64,000 nucleotides of DNA from Nitrospirota bacterium (GCA_021838585.1 JAKCDE010000004.1:62001-126000); one strand, 5' to 3'; shown: positions 15,418 to 23,838, counted from the first letter of the stretch. Program-made: numbers and translations. The notes: generated by a model not told the origin, from the letters alone.

Positions 15418-16293
15418 TTAGGTCTTCCTTGTCAGTCTGTCCAGAAAATCCCTCGAAAAAAGTCCTGTCATTACTTCTTCGACAGGCCCTTCCATCCGAA
15501 GCTCCCTGTCCTCTCCCACCTCGATACGCAAAATGCCTCCCGGCATCCGGACCGTCACAGGACTCTTGACCTTTCCCAGGAAGACGGCGCAAGAGGCCGC
15601 CGCACAGGAGCTGCTCCCCGACGCCTGGGTATACCCTGCCCCCCGTTCCCAGATCCTGATTTCAATTTCGTTCGAACCCACAACACGCACCATTTGGGTA
15701 TTGATCCGTTTCGGAAAAAGTGGATGGTGCTCGATCAACGTCCCATACTCCCGGATGAAGGGGTCGTCGATGGACTCCACAAAAAAAACAAAATGCGGGT
15801 TCCCGACCGACAGTGCCGATCCTTTGACGGTAACGTCCCCGTTGATCTTCAATTCCTCCTCGATCATGGGGGTGCTCCGGTCCTTGATGCCGACAGCCGC
15901 CGGATCAAAGGTGTAAGTTCCCATCTCCACCAGAACGGCGACAACCCGATCGGATTGATCGGTCCGAACCGTGGAACGGACTCGACCTCCGGCAGTGTCT
16001 ATCAGAAACTCCTTGTCTTTTGCGTAGCCGTACTCGTAAAGAAATTTCGAAAAAATTCGCAGGCCGTTTCCACTTTTTTCGGCCTCTGATCCGTCGGGAT
16101 TGAAGATTCGGAGACCGAAAGGAGGGATGTCTTTTTCAAGCAAAAGAATCCCGTCCGATCCCACTCCGTAGTTCCTGTCGCAAATCAGACGGATATTGTC
16201 TTCGGTCAAGGGAGGTGTTTGCGCTCCTTTTACCATGACGATGTAATCGTTCCCCAATCCATGACTCTTGACAAAATCAAACGGCATCACCAC
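15418..16293 (-). CDS. Diaminopimelate epimerase-fold protein lacking both catalytic cysteines
   Basis: This 291-aa protein has full-length DapF architecture: GLGNDYIV near the N-terminus, GSEAEKSGNGLRIFSKFL in the first domain and WERGAGYTQASGSSSCAAA in the second. In true DapF the first catalytic Cys follows GNGxR and the second follows ERGxGxTxA. Here these are Ile80 and Ser225; only the non-catalytic-position Cys230 remains. The two-base racemisation mechanism therefore cannot operate as known. The PhzF group shows that the fold supports other isomerisations. It may be a paralogue with a new substrate. It is convergent with the 53-aa membrane protein and lies downstream of a lipoprotein gene (9-nt gap). 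An automatic dapF label would be misleading. Confidence 0.85.
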   Translation of the reverse strand: MVMPFDFVKSHGLGNDYIVMVKGAQTPPLTEDNIRLICDRNYGVGSDGILLLEKDIPPFGLRIFNPDGSEAEKSGNGLRIFSKFLYEYGYAKDKEFLIDTAGGRVRSTVRTDQSDRVVAVLVEMGTYTFDPAAVGIKDRSTPMIEEELKINGDVTVKGSALSVGNPHFVFFVESIDDPFIREYGTLIEHHPLFPKRINTQMVRVVGSNEIEIRIWERGAGYTQASGSSSCAAASCAVFLGKVKSPVTVRMPGGILRIEVGEDRELRMEGPVEEVMTGLFSRDFLDRLTRKT

Positions 16294-16302
16294 TCCTTCA
16301 AT

Positions 16303-17163
16303 TCATTTAAAATTCCTGGTTTCTGCATTCCGGAGAGCCCCGGGCGTCTCAGAGAGAATCTGCCAGTCCTTGCGTGCACGCCTGCTTTCAGGATCGACAG
16401 TCAGGGCATTGCCAAGATCCTGGGCCGACGCCGCATAGCGGTGATCCCGATACTCCGCCTCCGCGCGACTCACAAGCGACCTGACCATTTCGTTCACACG
16501 ATCCTGGACTCTCTGGGCAACCGCATCGTCCTTCCTGTAAGACAGGGCTTTTCGGGCATGAAGGAGAGCCAACGGGTAACGGCCCGCCATATATTCGCTT
16601 TCAGACAATTTTCCGTAGGCCCAGCCGATCATGGGATCGAGAGCCCCATCCCTGGGATTTTTTGACTTCAAGACCAGAAGCTGCGACAGGAGTTCTCCCC
16701 AATCCTGGCCGTCCTGGCCTGAAACGACCACCCGGGCTTTTGTTTTTTCGATCTCAGAGCGGAGGACCGGATCCTCCGGGGTCATAGTCCGGGCGATTTC
16801 AAGCGCCGAAAGAGCCCCTTTGAGACGGCCTGATTTGCGCCTCTCTCTTGCGATTCCCATGTAGTAGGCCGCACCGACAATACGGATCGTTTTTTCGTCC
16901 TTCCGAAGCAGGCGTCGGTTGTCATCGGAAAGACTCCCTGTCTTCTCCCAGTCCCGAACCCATGACAGAGCCTTACGGAAATGGTTGTCCCTGAGAAGCG
17001 CCTTGAGTTCGGGATAGTTATTTTGGAAGCGTGTGTCAGCGGAAGAGGCTGTCCTCCGGGTCCCCATCAAAGAGTGAAAGAACGAGCCGGATTGGCACCC
17101 GGACAAGAGGGTCAAGCTGACGGCAAGCACCCATGGAAGCCCTTTTCCGACACCATTTCCCAT
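16303..17163 (-). CDS. Lipoprotein with helical (TPR-like) repeats
   Basis: This 286-aa protein has a lipobox LTLLSGC (Cys about 23) after a signal sequence, so it is a membrane-anchored lipoprotein. The remainder is Arg/Ala-rich helical sequence with TPR character (RKSGRLKGALSALEIARTMTPEDP, YMAGRYPLALLHARKALSYRKDD, YAASAQDLGNALTVDPES). ATG 17163 has an AAGGAGG SD. It sits 9 nt upstream of the DapF-like gene, so the pair is probably co-transcribed. The function is unknown. Confidence 0.78.
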   Translation of the reverse strand: MGNGVGKGLPWVLAVSLTLLSGCQSGSFFHSLMGTRRTASSADTRFQNNYPELKALLRDNHFRKALSWVRDWEKTGSLSDDNRRLLRKDEKTIRIVGAAYYMGIARERRKSGRLKGALSALEIARTMTPEDPVLRSEIEKTKARVVVSGQDGQDWGELLSQLLVLKSKNPRDGALDPMIGWAYGKLSESEYMAGRYPLALLHARKALSYRKDDAVAQRVQDRVNEMVRSLVSRAEAEYRDHRYAASAQDLGNALTVDPESRRARKDWQILSETPGALRNAETRNFK

Positions 17164-17194
17164 CCGCCCTCCTTAACTCCGGTGAAGATTGGCT

Positions 17195-18241
17195 CTACTG
17201 CCATGTGAAGCCGAGTTTGCCAACGAAATCACGCTCCAGCATCCTTTTGTAGGCCCTCTGGAGCGGAGCGATCGAAGTAAGGGGACCGACATCGTCGACA
17301 ATGGGACGGATATTCCCTCCCGCCACCCAACCAAGCATCGCCAGGATGTCCGAACGATGAGCAAGGTAAACTCCATGCAGAGAGAGTTGGCGCCCGAAAA
17401 GCTCCCTTGTCAAAAACTGTGTCGGGGCCCCGGTCGTTTCTCCAATGATGACGGCCCTTCCTCCTTTGCGGAGAAGGGGGAGGATTTTGGGGATGGTCGC
17501 GCCTCCGACGGTATCGAGCACGCCGTCAAAGGGTTTTCCTGAAAGCTTGAGGAGCTGCTCCGGCCATTCCGCGGCATCATGGGAGACCAGGGGAATGTTC
17601 ATGAATCGGGCCAGGATCTCCTTTTTTTTCTCAGGACCATACGTTCCATAGACTTCAAGACGCAGGACACTGGCCAGCAAACAGGCCAGGTGGCCGACCC
17701 CCCCGCTTGCCCCGACAACCAGCCACCGTTCTCCGGGACGGGCACCACCCCTCACAACAAGCCCCTGATGAGCCGTCGCCCCGGCGAGGGTCACAGCCGA
17801 AGCCTGGAGCGGATCGATGGACGGAGGAACAGGCAGAAGACGGGAGGCAGGAAGGCAGACATACTCGGAAAAAACCCCCTGGATATGGCCCCCGAGGACG
17901 CGATAGGAGGGACAGAGGGATTCCAGACCACTCCGGCAAAGTTCGCAAACCAGACACCCCTGACCAGGGGACAAGGCGACAGAGGCTCCCACTTCGAGAG
18001 AAAACTCCGGAGCGATGCCTTCACCCAGAGCATCGACCACCCCAACCCCTTCCGATCCCATCACATGAGGCAGGCTCACCGAATAAGCCGGAGATCCGGA
18101 AAGGACCCACAGATCGATATGATTCAGGGTGTGCGCCAGCATCCGGACCCTCACCTCGCCCCGAGACGGGACAGGAACAGGCTGATCATACAGAACCAGC
18201 GATTCGACATTCTTTCCGCCCGAAAGATAAACCGTTCTCAT
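17195..18241 (-). CDS. Zinc-type alcohol dehydrogenase / quinone oxidoreductase family
   Basis: This 348-aa MDR-superfamily protein has a GroES-like N-domain with a Cys-rich catalytic or structural loop (GQGCLVCELCRSGLESLCPSY) and the nucleotide site VVGASGGVGHLACLLASVL. An NADPH-dependent reduction or oxidation of an alcohol, aldehyde or quinone is expected; the substrate cannot be inferred. Start 18241 (MRTVYLSGG) is chosen because it gives an ATGA overlap with the upstream SDR and has GGGAGAT before it. It is the last gene of a dksA-SDR-ADH unit. Confidence 0.88.
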   Translation of the reverse strand: MRTVYLSGGKNVESLVLYDQPVPVPSRGEVRVRMLAHTLNHIDLWVLSGSPAYSVSLPHVMGSEGVGVVDALGEGIAPEFSLEVGASVALSPGQGCLVCELCRSGLESLCPSYRVLGGHIQGVFSEYVCLPASRLLPVPPSIDPLQASAVTLAGATAHQGLVVRGGARPGERWLVVGASGGVGHLACLLASVLRLEVYGTYGPEKKKEILARFMNIPLVSHDAAEWPEQLLKLSGKPFDGVLDTVGGATIPKILPLLRKGGRAVIIGETTGAPTQFLTRELFGRQLSLHGVYLAHRSDILAMLGWVAGGNIRPIVDDVGPLTSIAPLQRAYKRMLERDFVGKLGFTWQ

Positions 18242-18963
18242 GCAATATCTCCCACCGTCAGCCGCCTTCCGTTGTAGGCCCTTCCGCCACCTAGCAGGCG
18301 CTCCATGCAAAAGCGTCCTATCTTATCCCCGATCGTCTCAGGAGCAGGAAGAGTGTCCCTTTTCTCCTCCGGATAGGCGATTTGGCGCATTCTCGTGATC
18401 ATGCCACCCGGGTTGAGCGAAAGGCTGAAAAGAGGAGCAGGAAGATCAAGGGAGAGCTGAGTCGAAAGCGCCTCCACCCCTGCCTTGGCTATCCCATAAG
18501 CCCCCCAAGAGGAACGAAGGGTTGACGCCACTCCCGAAGAAATGAAAAGATGTCCCCCCACACCACGCTCCAGAAAATGCCTGGAAAGTATTGTCGACCA
18601 ATAGAGGGGCGCGTGAAAATTCACATCGATTTCCCGATCCGCATCCTCGACGGGAGTCTCCAAGAGACTTCGTCGCCCGGAGAGGTATCCGGCACAGTAA
18701 ATGGCAAGGCCCGGAAAGTCCGTGCTTTCTTTTCCGGAAACAAGTCGTCGCACAAATTCTTCGGAAAGAATCCTGTCACAATAGTCAAAAGCCGCGGTCG
18801 CCGAAAGGAGGGATTTGAAATCAGCAGACTCATCCATGAGGGAGGTAAGACTTTCTTTTGAGCGGGTCAGGCAGGATACCGAAATGTTCCTTGAAAGAAA
18901 AAAACGGACAAGAGCCCTTCCCAAGCCACTCCCGGCCCCCAGGACGAGAACCATGGGTTTCAT
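18238..18963 (-). CDS. Short-chain dehydrogenase/reductase
   Basis: This 241-aa SDR has cofactor motif VLGAGSGLGRAL and an active-site region with FISSGVAST followed by WGAYGIAKAGVEAL (Tyr-x3-Lys retained). Start 18963 (MKPMVLVL) gives a 4-nt overlap with the dksA-like stop. It overlaps the next gene (ADH) by 4 nt, so the three genes are translationally coupled. Two adjacent oxidoreductases suggest sequential steps on one substrate, which is unknown. Confidence 0.88.
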   Translation of the reverse strand: MKPMVLVLGAGSGLGRALVRFFLSRNISVSCLTRSKESLTSLMDESADFKSLLSATAAFDYCDRILSEEFVRRLVSGKESTDFPGLAIYCAGYLSGRRSLLETPVEDADREIDVNFHAPLYWSTILSRHFLERGVGGHLFISSGVASTLRSSWGAYGIAKAGVEALSTQLSLDLPAPLFSLSLNPGGMITRMRQIAYPEEKRDTLPAPETIGDKIGRFCMERLLGGGRAYNGRRLTVGDIA

Positions 18964-19325
18964 CTTCGGATCTTTTCGGCGCGTTCCTCTTCTTCGAGCA
19001 AGGTTTTGCAGGAAATGCAAAAGGTGGTCACAGGCCTGGCAAGCATCCGTTTTTCCTCGATTTCATCCCCGCACCGCTCGCAGACGCCGAAAGATCCCGA
19101 CTCAATTCTTTCCAGAGCCTCATCGATCTTCCGGAGCAATTTCTTTTCCCGCTCTTTCAGACGATAGGAAAATCCTTGCGATTCCTCGATAGAAGCCAGA
19201 TCCGACGGATCAGGGAACAACTGGACTCCTTTTTCCACCGTGGACTGGAGAACCTTTTCTGCTCCGGAAATGATTTCCTTCTTTTGTTGCTGAAGAATTT
19301 CCCGGACTTTTTCGAAGCTTTCCAT
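18960..19325 (-). CDS. DksA/TraR-family zinc-finger protein
   Basis: This 121-aa protein has a coiled-coil N-terminal half (KVREILQQQKKEIISGAEKVLQS to KLLRKIDEALERI) and a four-cysteine zinc finger CERCG-x16-CISCK. This is the DksA layout, which modulates RNA polymerase through its secondary channel together with ppGpp. It lacks an obvious DxxDxA coiled-coil tip motif in standard form (DPSDLASIEES is at the tip), so DksA-like is safer than DksA. ATG 19325 has AGGA upstream; TTG 19328 is an alternative. It leads an operon with two oxidoreductases. Confidence 0.87.
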   Translation of the reverse strand: MESFEKVREILQQQKKEIISGAEKVLQSTVEKGVQLFPDPSDLASIEESQGFSYRLKEREKKLLRKIDEALERIESGSFGVCERCGDEIEEKRMLARPVTTFCISCKTLLEEEERAEKIRR

Positions 19326-19654
19326 CAAGATCCTTTCGCCAATCTCGCTCCCTCATGGAACGATACCTGGGGATTTACGAAGGCCGAAAAGAGAGTAAGG
19401 GCCCTCATCGAAACAAAAGCATGACAGTGATTTTAACAGATTCCTCCGTACGATTGCATCCACATATTCCGTGATAAAAAATGCGACAAGAACCCTCAGC
19501 ATTTTCTGCGGTGGGGGGATACATGCCGACATTGTTTTTCATTCCCTTTGTTCGACGAATCATCAGACTGTTCCCGATGTCTCCGGAACCCTCTTGTCTT
19601 GAATTTTACTGAATATTCTGATAGATTTCGTTCAACCATACGAAATTTTCATGC
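19326..19654. other. 329-nt intergenic region with tRNA promoter
   Basis: This lies between the dksA-like gene (minus) and tRNA-Ser (plus). Apart from the promoter at 19599-19627 I see no gene or repeat. Confidence 0.5.
19599..19627 (+). promoter_or_regulatory. Sigma-70-type promoter for tRNA-Ser(CGA)
   Basis: The -35 TTGAAT (19599-19604), 17-nt spacer and -10 TAGATT (19622-19627) put the start near 19634, about 20 nt before the tRNA. Confidence 0.6.
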
Positions 19655-19744
19655 GGAGAGATGGCCGAGAGGCTGAAGGCGGTTGACTCGAAATCAACTC
19701 TGGGGGGAACCCCAGCGGGGGTTCAAATCCCTCTCTCTCCGCCA
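19655..19744 (+). tRNA. tRNA-Ser (anticodon CGA)
   Basis: This is a class II tRNA of 90 nt. The acceptor GGAGAGA pairs with TCTCTCC. The anticodon loop is CTCGAAA within stem GTTGA/TCAAC. It has a long variable arm, T-loop GTTCAAATC and an encoded CCA end. It decodes UCG. Confidence 0.97.
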
Positions 19745-19790
19745 AATTCTTTCCAGGGGCCTGAAGGCGCTCATATCCTCGGAGCCGACA

Positions 19791-21158
19791 TTGTCCACAA
19801 AGCAGGACACCCTTTACCGACTGCTGTCGAACCATATTGCTGATTCAACAAATTCGGCATTTCTTCTGATCGGAACGGACTACAGGATTCAATGGGTCTC
19901 CGATGCGGCCAGGAAGCTTCTTTTCAAAAATGTCCCTGACATCGAAGGAATGTCCTGCGCGCGAGGTCTCAGAGGAAGGATCTGTTCGGCCGAATGCATC
20001 GAGGAGGTCCGTCTGCCCAACGGAGAGGCAACCCCCTTTGGAGCCGCCTGCCTAAAGGAAGTATTCGGAGAATTCAGCCTCAAAAACTCCCTGATGGATT
20101 CCGATGGGAAAACGGTAGGCCTTTTAAAGCAAATCACTTCAACCGCAGACACTCTCCATCATTCCAAGACGGATGAGTTCGAATCCAGGGGTTCCTGGCA
20201 CTCGACGCTCGCCCCGACTCTGGCGCGAATCGCCGAAACAACCATCCCCATTCTCCTTGTCGGTGAAACGGGTACGGGGAAAGAGGTTCTTGCGCAGCGC
20301 ATTCATGAACTGAGCCCGCGCAAAAACAATCCCTTCATCATTCTCGATCTGTCCGTCGTTCCCGAATCCCTCGTCGACGATGCCCTGTTCGGACATACCC
20401 GGGGGGCTTTTACCGGCGCAACATCCGATTACACCGGAAAGCTCCTTCAGGCAGACGGGGGAACCCTTCTCCTCGATGAACTGGAGAACATCCCCCTGTC
20501 CGTTCAGGCCAAGCTTTTGCGTTTTCTGGAAACCGGAATCGTCGAACGGATCGGACAGACAAAAAAACACGCGATCGATGTCCGGATCCTGGCCGCGACG
20601 AATGTCAGCCCCGAGGAGCTATTATCATCAGGACGATTGAGGGAGGATCTTTTCTATCGTCTCCGTGGCATGACCATCCTTCTTCCTCCTCTAAGGGAAA
20701 GGAGGGAAGAGATCCCCCTTCTCATCCAGACTTTCCGCGGGAACTGGTCCGCACGTCACCGACGGAAAGCCCCGGACTTCTCGCAAGATCTGGTCGGGAG
20801 GTTTTGCGATTACCCGTTCCCGGGAAACATACGGGAACTCAAGCACATGGTTGATCTGTGCCTTAGCCTTACCGTTGATCAGACAGTGACGGTGGACAAC
20901 ATGCCCGATCCTGTCCGGGATATTCTTGTCAAAAAACCAAACGACGGCCACTCGATTAACGAGCCCGTTCTTTCACGAAGCTCGAAAAATGTCGAAGAAG
21001 CCATCGCAGCGGTGGAAAAGGACATGATCCAGCGTGTCCTCTTGCAACATCGTGGCAGGGTTTCCGATGCCGCCCAATCTCTCTCCATGAGCCGAATCAC
21101 TCTCTGGCGCAAAATGAAGAAATACAAACTGGACCGCCGCAAGACGTTTCCCTCCTGA
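19791..21158 (+). CDS. Sigma-54-dependent activator with Cys-rich PAS-like sensor
   Basis: This enhancer-binding protein has 455 aa. A PAS-like N-domain (LLIGTDYRIQWVSDAARKLL) ends in a cysteine cluster CARGLRGRICSAEC (Cys56, 65, 69; another Cys at 87), the spacing seen in redox or metal-responsive PAS domains of this family. The AAA+ domain follows, with Walker A GETGTGKE (158-165), GAFTGA (205-210) and Walker B LLLDELEN. A Fis HTH closes the protein (GRVSDAAQSLSMSRITLWRKM). TTG 19791 has GGAG 7 nt upstream; earlier starts would lie inside the tRNA. A sigma-54-like promoter and a small peptide gene follow, its obvious target. Confidence 0.92.
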   Translation: MSTKQDTLYRLLSNHIADSTNSAFLLIGTDYRIQWVSDAARKLLFKNVPDIEGMSCARGLRGRICSAECIEEVRLPNGEATPFGAACLKEVFGEFSLKNSLMDSDGKTVGLLKQITSTADTLHHSKTDEFESRGSWHSTLAPTLARIAETTIPILLVGETGTGKEVLAQRIHELSPRKNNPFIILDLSVVPESLVDDALFGHTRGAFTGATSDYTGKLLQADGGTLLLDELENIPLSVQAKLLRFLETGIVERIGQTKKHAIDVRILAATNVSPEELLSSGRLREDLFYRLRGMTILLPPLRERREEIPLLIQTFRGNWSARHRRKAPDFSQDLVGRFCDYPFPGNIRELKHMVDLCLSLTVDQTVTVDNMPDPVRDILVKKPNDGHSINEPVLSRSSKNVEEAIAAVEKDMIQRVLLQHRGRVSDAAQSLSMSRITLWRKMKKYKLDRRKTFPS

Positions 21159-21266
21159 AACTCCACTCCGGCAACGTTACCGGCAAAAGTCACCCCCCTG
21201 AAACCCTCCTCCTTAACCTGGTCCCACCCCGAGATCGCCCAAAACTCCAAGCTGTTTGCATGAAAA

Positions 21267-21282
21267 GATAAAAATATTTATC
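21267..21282 (+). promoter_or_regulatory. AT-rich dyad upstream of the sigma-54-like promoter
   Basis: GATAAA-AATA-TTTATC is a perfect 6-bp dyad about 20-35 nt upstream of the -24 element at 21300. It could be an activator or IHF-type site, although enhancer sites are usually further away. Confidence 0.35.
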
Positions 21283-21297
21283 TCGACTGAAATGCCA

Positions 21298-21314
21298 TTG
21301 GCATGAATCTTGAT
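21298..21314 (+). promoter_or_regulatory. Sigma-54-like -24/-12 promoter
   Basis: TTGGCATGAATCTTGAT matches the sigma-54 pattern (TTGGCACG-N4-TTGCA). The invariant GG lies at 21300-21301, the N10 spacing is correct, and TTG precedes GA in place of GC at -12. It lies about 85 nt before the 37-aa peptide gene and directly downstream of a sigma-54 activator gene. Confidence 0.6.
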
Positions 21315-21396
21315 ATGAAGACTCAAAGAAAGAGGAATAAATTTTCTTCTTTCCGGGCATCTTCAATTCTCAATACAAATCAGGAGGAGAAATAAA

Positions 21397-21510
21397 ATGA
21401 GTGGAGCAAAAAATCTCACCTTTGTAATCCTTGCAGCGTTTCCCTTTCTTCTCATGGCCGTCTTCGAAAAAATTGACCATGCCCTGAAGGGCGGACTCGG
21501 CGGATTCTAG
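21397..21510 (+). CDS. 37-aa hydrophobic peptide under a sigma-54-like promoter
   Basis: A strong AGGAGGAGA SD precedes ATG 21397. The product has one membrane-spanning stretch (LTFVILAAFPFLLMAVFEKI) and a Gly-rich tail (LKGGLGGF). It resembles small single-pass accessory peptides; a toxin, chaperone-like or respiratory accessory role cannot be distinguished. It is the only gene between the sigma-54 activator and tadA on the plus strand, so it is probably the activator's dedicated target. No family is recognised. Confidence 0.65.
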   Translation: MSGAKNLTFVILAAFPFLLMAVFEKIDHALKGGLGGF

Positions 21511-21554
21511 ATCCTGCCGCCATTCCCCCGTGGGAAGGAGAAAAACAGAAAAGG

Positions 21555-22031
21555 CTATTTGCTTTTCGGAGGTTCTCCTTCCCTTTTTTTTTCAAAAAAA
21601 TTCTGCAAAAGAATCCGTGACTCCACCTCAAGCACTCCGGATACAACCTTAATCCTGTGGTGAAGCCTGGGATCGTTGTGCAGGTCATAGAGTGACCCTG
21701 CCACTCCCCTTCGAGGTTCCCTTGCTCCATAGACAAGCCGTGAAATCCGTCCTTCGAGCATAGCGCCAAAACACATGAAGCAAGGCTCAAGCGTGACATA
21801 AAGCGAGGCTCCCGCCATTCGGTAGTTTCCAACCCGTGAGGCCCCCATCCGGATGGCGACCATCTCCGCATGCGCCGTCGGGTCGTTCAAAACTCTTCCC
21901 CGATTCCAGCCCTCCCCGATGACATCCTCTCCCAACACAAGGATCGCTCCGACGGGTACATCCTCCCCGTCCATGGCATTTCTTGCGCGGGCAAGCGCCT
22001 CCCGCATCCAGAACGCATCCCGACTTGTCAT
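21555..22031 (-). CDS. tadA: tRNA adenosine(34) deaminase TadA
   Basis: This zinc deaminase converts A34 to inosine in tRNA-Arg(ACG). It has 158 aa with HAE at His54/Glu56 (zinc ligand and proton shuttle) and PCFMC with Cys84/Cys87. The tail is basic (FFEKKREGEPPKSK). Its start overlaps the upstream SDR stop by 4 nt. It is convergent with the 37-aa peptide gene. Confidence 0.95.
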   Translation of the reverse strand: MTSRDAFWMREALARARNAMDGEDVPVGAILVLGEDVIGEGWNRGRVLNDPTAHAEMVAIRMGASRVGNYRMAGASLYVTLEPCFMCFGAMLEGRISRLVYGAREPRRGVAGSLYDLHNDPRLHHRIKVVSGVLEVESRILLQNFFEKKREGEPPKSK

Positions 22032-22783
22032 GTGTGCGGTTGCCGTCTAAAGACCCGATCGACGCGAGCCTGGTCGAGAGGACGCAGAAGTATGCTGTCC
22101 ACATTGACATGGGGGGGACGGGTGACAGCCCAGACAACGGCCTCAGCCACATCTTCCCCAGAGAGAGGGGTCATCCCCTCGTACACCTTTCTTGCTCTCT
22201 CAGCATCTCCCTGGAATCGAACGAGAGAAAACTCTGTCTCGACAAGTCCGGGGTCGATTTCCGTGATGCGAACCGGCTCACCAAGCCACTCAAGGCGCAA
22301 GGTCTCCGTCACGGCGCGCAGGGCATGCTTGGCGGCGGTATAGCCCGCTCCGCCAACATAGGTTTCAATGGCAGCCACGGAGCCGATGTTTACGAGATGA
22401 CCCCGTCCACTTCGGCGGAGTCTCGGAAAAATGGAACGCACCATCCGAACTGTTCCCAGGACATTGCTCTGATACATCTCGAGCCATCCGGCCTCGTCCC
22501 ATTCCAGAACGGGGTCGAGCCCCAGGGCTCCACCCGCATTGTTCACAAGGACATGAAGGGTTTCGGGAAGATGCGACACAAAAGCGGACACGGAATCGGT
22601 GCTTCGAACATCAAGATCTAACGGAAACATTCCTGTTTCCCGGGCGAGACGTTCGAGACGATCGAGGCGCCTGGCCCCTCCGTAAACCTGAAATCCACAA
22701 CGCGACAGAAGCCTGACAGTGGCGGCCCCGATTCCGGAAGAAGCCCCTGTCACGACGGCATTTTTCGGCTCATTCATATTCAT
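22028..22783 (-). CDS. Short-chain dehydrogenase/reductase (YdfG-like)
   Basis: This 251-aa classical SDR has GASSGIG cofactor loop, NNAGG, SVAAIETYVGGAGYTAAKHAL (Ser-Tyr-Lys catalytic set) and IDPGLVETEF. It resembles YdfG-type 3-hydroxy acid or serine dehydrogenases. Start 22783 is used (AAGGGA upstream); ATG 22777 is possible. It is coupled to tadA by an ATGA overlap. Confidence 0.9.
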   Translation of the reverse strand: MNMNEPKNAVVTGASSGIGAATVRLLSRCGFQVYGGARRLDRLERLARETGMFPLDLDVRSTDSVSAFVSHLPETLHVLVNNAGGALGLDPVLEWDEAGWLEMYQSNVLGTVRMVRSIFPRLRRSGRGHLVNIGSVAAIETYVGGAGYTAAKHALRAVTETLRLEWLGEPVRITEIDPGLVETEFSLVRFQGDAERARKVYEGMTPLSGEDVAEAVVWAVTRPPHVNVDSILLRPLDQARVDRVFRRQPHT

Positions 22784-22855
22784 AAGCAGGGTTCCCTTTC
22801 CTGACCCGTGGATTTTGACTTGCCGTTTTAGAATTCTCTTTCCATAATTGAAGAC

Positions 22856-23710
22856 ATGACGACTCCAGCAAGATCCATTATCCATGAAAAAGAGAGTCGA
22901 GGACACATTGTGCCCCGGTTTATTCCGTTCCTTTTGTTCCTCGGTTATTTCTGGGCCGCGATCGACCCTGTTTTCGCCCTTCCCCTGAACGATCCGACCT
23001 ATCCCTCACCACTACGCCAAGGGGTTCAGGAAGCGGCGCGACAGATTCTGGCGAACCATCCAAAGAAGGCCCTGACCATCCTCAACCCCCTGTTCAAGCT
23101 CTATCCTGATTATACGATCGTCTTCACTCTGGGGGGCATGGCCTATGGAAAAAGCGGCCTGAACAAAAAAGCCATCGAGATGGAACGGAGGGCCCTTGCC
23201 CTCGACCCCGACAACATCACGGCAAAAATCAGCCTCGGTATTGCGGAAGGGAACACGGGCCACTTCAGGAGAGAGCTGGCCGAAGAAAATGCCGTCATCC
23301 AGAAAGATCCGAAGAGAGAACCGGCCTGGAAGGCGGCCGGATGGGCCTACGCCTCATTGGGTCAATGGAAGGCGGCCCGCTTTTCAGAGGAAAAGGCGAT
23401 CGATCTCAGACCATCCGATGCAGGGGCGCGCATGATTCTTGGGCTGGCTCTTGCCCACGAAGGGTATCTTCAGGAAGCTCTCCTGATGGAGGAGTCGGCC
23501 CGCAGGATCGACCCGCAGGATGAAGGAATCCGGCGATCGATCACCTTCATAAAGCATGAAATGGCTCCCCACGGCCCCAGGAAGAGCAAAACAAACGGCT
23601 TCAACCCAATTCTGGCCCCGACTCCGGGTCCGGCCTCCTCGACGGCGACCCCCGAAAGTTCCCAGCAGACATCCCCCCCTCCCATTCGCGCACCCTCCGT
23701 CCTCCATTGA
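22856..23710 (+). CDS. Exported TPR protein
   Basis: This 284-aa protein has a hydrophobic N-terminal export signal (FIPFLLFLGYFWAAIDPVFA). It is followed by at least four TPR motifs (GMAYGKSGLNKKAIEMERRALALDPDN, GWAYASLGQWKAARFSEEKAIDLRPSD, GLALAHEGYLQEALLMEESARRIDPQD). The C-terminal 50 residues are rich in Pro, Ser and Thr and probably disordered. A GTG at 22910 preceded by GAGG is an alternative start giving a tighter signal peptide. It is a periplasmic scaffold of unknown function, 43 nt upstream of tRNA-Ser(UGA). Confidence 0.8.
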   Translation: MTTPARSIIHEKESRGHIVPRFIPFLLFLGYFWAAIDPVFALPLNDPTYPSPLRQGVQEAARQILANHPKKALTILNPLFKLYPDYTIVFTLGGMAYGKSGLNKKAIEMERRALALDPDNITAKISLGIAEGNTGHFRRELAEENAVIQKDPKREPAWKAAGWAYASLGQWKAARFSEEKAIDLRPSDAGARMILGLALAHEGYLQEALLMEESARRIDPQDEGIRRSITFIKHEMAPHGPRKSKTNGFNPILAPTPGPASSTATPESSQQTSPPPIRAPSVLH

Positions 23711-23713
23711 GGT

Positions 23714-23742
23714 TTGTCTTTTTTCCGTGAATATCCTAGAAT
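23714..23742 (+). promoter_or_regulatory. Promoter for tRNA-Ser(UGA)
   Basis: TTGTCT, 17-nt spacer and TAGAAT place the start near 23749, just ahead of the tRNA at 23753. Confidence 0.6.
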
Positions 23743-23752
23743 TTCCTGTGTC

Positions 23753-23838
23753 GGAGGGGTGGCCGAGTGGCCGAAGGCGGCGGTCTTGAAAACCGTAGAG
23801 CGAAAGCTCCGTGGGTTCGAATCCTACCCCCTCCGCCA
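23753..23838 (+). tRNA. tRNA-Ser (anticodon UGA)
   Basis: This 86-nt class II tRNA has acceptor GGAGGGG paired with CCCCCTCC, anticodon loop CTTGAAA, a long variable arm (TAGAGCGAAAGCTC), GTTCGAATC T-loop and encoded CCA. Confidence 0.97.

Noticed and set aside
19683..19790. Earlier start for the sigma-54 activator
   Set aside because: It would begin inside tRNA-Ser(CGA); TTG 19791 with GGAG upstream is sufficient.
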